Of a stretch of 64,000 nucleotides of DNA, positions 63,517 to 64,000 are shown one piece after another; position 1 is the first letter of the stretch, and each line of letters starts with the position of its first letter. The DNA is from Tunicatimonas pelagia (GTDB lineage Bacteria > Bacteroidota > Bacteroidia > Cytophagales > Cyclobacteriaceae), in assembly GCF_030506325.1 (NCBI RefSeq), contig NZ_CP120683.1, positions 4,105,001 to 4,169,000 of the forward strand, in the 5' to 3' direction. The notes beneath the pieces are model-generated. The model was not told the origin of the DNA and ran no database searches. It saw nothing but the letters and a program-made list of their open reading frames with translations. Made by a program: the position numbers and the translations under genes.

Positions 63517-64000
63517 TTATTTACCAGCAACTACCACGTCGTGGGTCGCCGCCCACTGAAAGAGGTTTTGCTTTTGCAGGGCGTTCGCCATCAGGTCGGG
63601 GAAGAGATCGGGGGTGCAGGCGAAAGCCGGAATGTTGTTTGCAGCTAAGAAAGCTGCGTTACCATGATCGAAGTAGGGTTTACCTTCATCGTTTAGCGCT
63701 AGCAACACGACTAGTTGTACTCCACTACCTACCAGCGAAAGAATTCGCTTCTTCATTTCGGCTACGTTGCCACCTTCGCACAGGTCGGTGATGAGTACCA
63801 GCACGGTATCGTTGGGACGGGTGACGGACTGTTGGCAGTAGCGAAGGGCTCGCTCAATATCGGTTCCTCCGCCCAGCTGCACTCCAAATAACAAATCAAC
63901 CGGGTCTTGTAAGTCTTCGGTCAAATCGGCTACCGAGGTGTCAAATACCACCATGCGAGTGTTTACCGCCGGAATGGAAGCCATCACCGCCCCAAAAATG
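63517..64000 (-). CDS. VWA-domain protein, C-terminal part (runs off window)
   Basis: The reading frame continues past the end of the window, so only about 160 C-terminal residues are visible. Seen: MVVFDTSVADLTEDLQDPVDLLFGVQLGGGTDIERALRYC and DTVLVLITDLCEGG, parts of a von Willebrand A domain with MIDAS-type Thr and Asp residues. The C-terminus (NIPAFACTPDLFPDLMANALQKQ) resembles VWA proteins that often sit beside MoxR ATPases; the ATPase would lie outside the window. Function unknown. Confidence 0.75.
   Translation of the reverse strand, partial: IFGAVMASIPAVNTRMVVFDTSVADLTEDLQDPVDLLFGVQLGGGTDIERALRYCQQSVTRPNDTVLVLITDLCEGGNVAEMKKRILSLVGSGVQLVVLLALNDEGKPYFDHGNAAFLAANNIPAFACTPDLFPDLMANALQKQNLFQWAATHDVVVAGK

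Noticed and set aside
1-64000. CRISPR arrays, prophage or a complete defence system
   Set aside because: No regular repeat-spacer pattern, phage structural genes or known defence genes were seen.

Overview
The window looks like chromosome of a Bacteroidota bacterium, most likely a Cytophagales-type organism. The reasons are promoters of the form TTTG-N19-21-TAnnTTTG (27833-27864, 12522-12552, 15980-16012), the near absence of Shine-Dalgarno sequences, roughly 40-45% GC, and Bacteroidota-style genes: FAS1 protein, YARHG lipoprotein, BBP2-like porin beside amtB, and combined cytochrome/DUF1549/DUF1553 plus DUF1501 proteins. No species is claimed.

Layout. (1) 0.4-12.5 kb is an exopolysaccharide locus: a Wzx-type flippase on +, a secreted FAS1 protein, then a long minus-strand run read from wza through wzc, a double GT2 protein, a pyruvyltransferase-like protein, a Wzy/ligase-like protein and two GT2 enzymes. 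(2) 12.7-16 kb holds purL and hemB. (3) 16-18.4 kb is accessory: a gene-poor stretch with a possible structured RNA, then a complete IS4-family element (perfect 18-bp inverted repeats, 8-bp target duplication) inserted in a small gene that can be rebuilt to 118 codons. (4) 18.4-25.5 kb has a DUF1501 protein, a large cytochrome c/DUF1549/LamG/DUF1553 lipoprotein, and a divergent family 8 polysaccharide lyase. (5) 25.5-27.9 kb is tRNA-Gln, prs, rplY and pth, all minus. (6) 28.2-32.1 kb is a second exopolysaccharide block: a WcaJ-type phosphosugar transferase, an AlgD-type GDP-mannose dehydrogenase and a GT4 enzyme. (7) 32.3-44.1 kb is mostly housekeeping: M48 lipoprotein, hisI, cysS, dcd, yidD, a deaminase-only ribD, trhO, M23 peptidase, two EamA transporters, an LptF/G permease and tgt. 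(8) 44.2-57.7 kb is regulation and transport: a HAMP/PAS histidine kinase with a sigma-54 activator, a peroxiredoxin, an FtsX-type permease, a porin and amtB, and a NarX-like kinase with a NarL-type regulator. (9) 57.8-64 kb has proB with a leader terminator, a TetR regulator, a GNAT enzyme, accD, a TerB-like protein, a YARHG lipoprotein and the end of a VWA gene that runs off the window.

How the genes fit together. The WcaJ/AlgD/GT4 block would start the lipid-linked repeat unit and supply a uronic acid donor; the 2.8-12.5 kb block would extend, polymerise and export it through Wzc and Wza. The amtB/porin pair and the NarX-like two-component pair lie side by side and suggest nitrogen-responsive control, but that is inference. 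No CRISPR array, prophage or complete defence system was seen. The most useful leads are the IS insertion with its rebuilt target gene, the possible RNA at 16481-16634, the loss of zinc-ligand cysteines in Tgt and AccD (with an Asp-type HemB), the proB leader, and the repeated TACGTA sites upstream of amtB.
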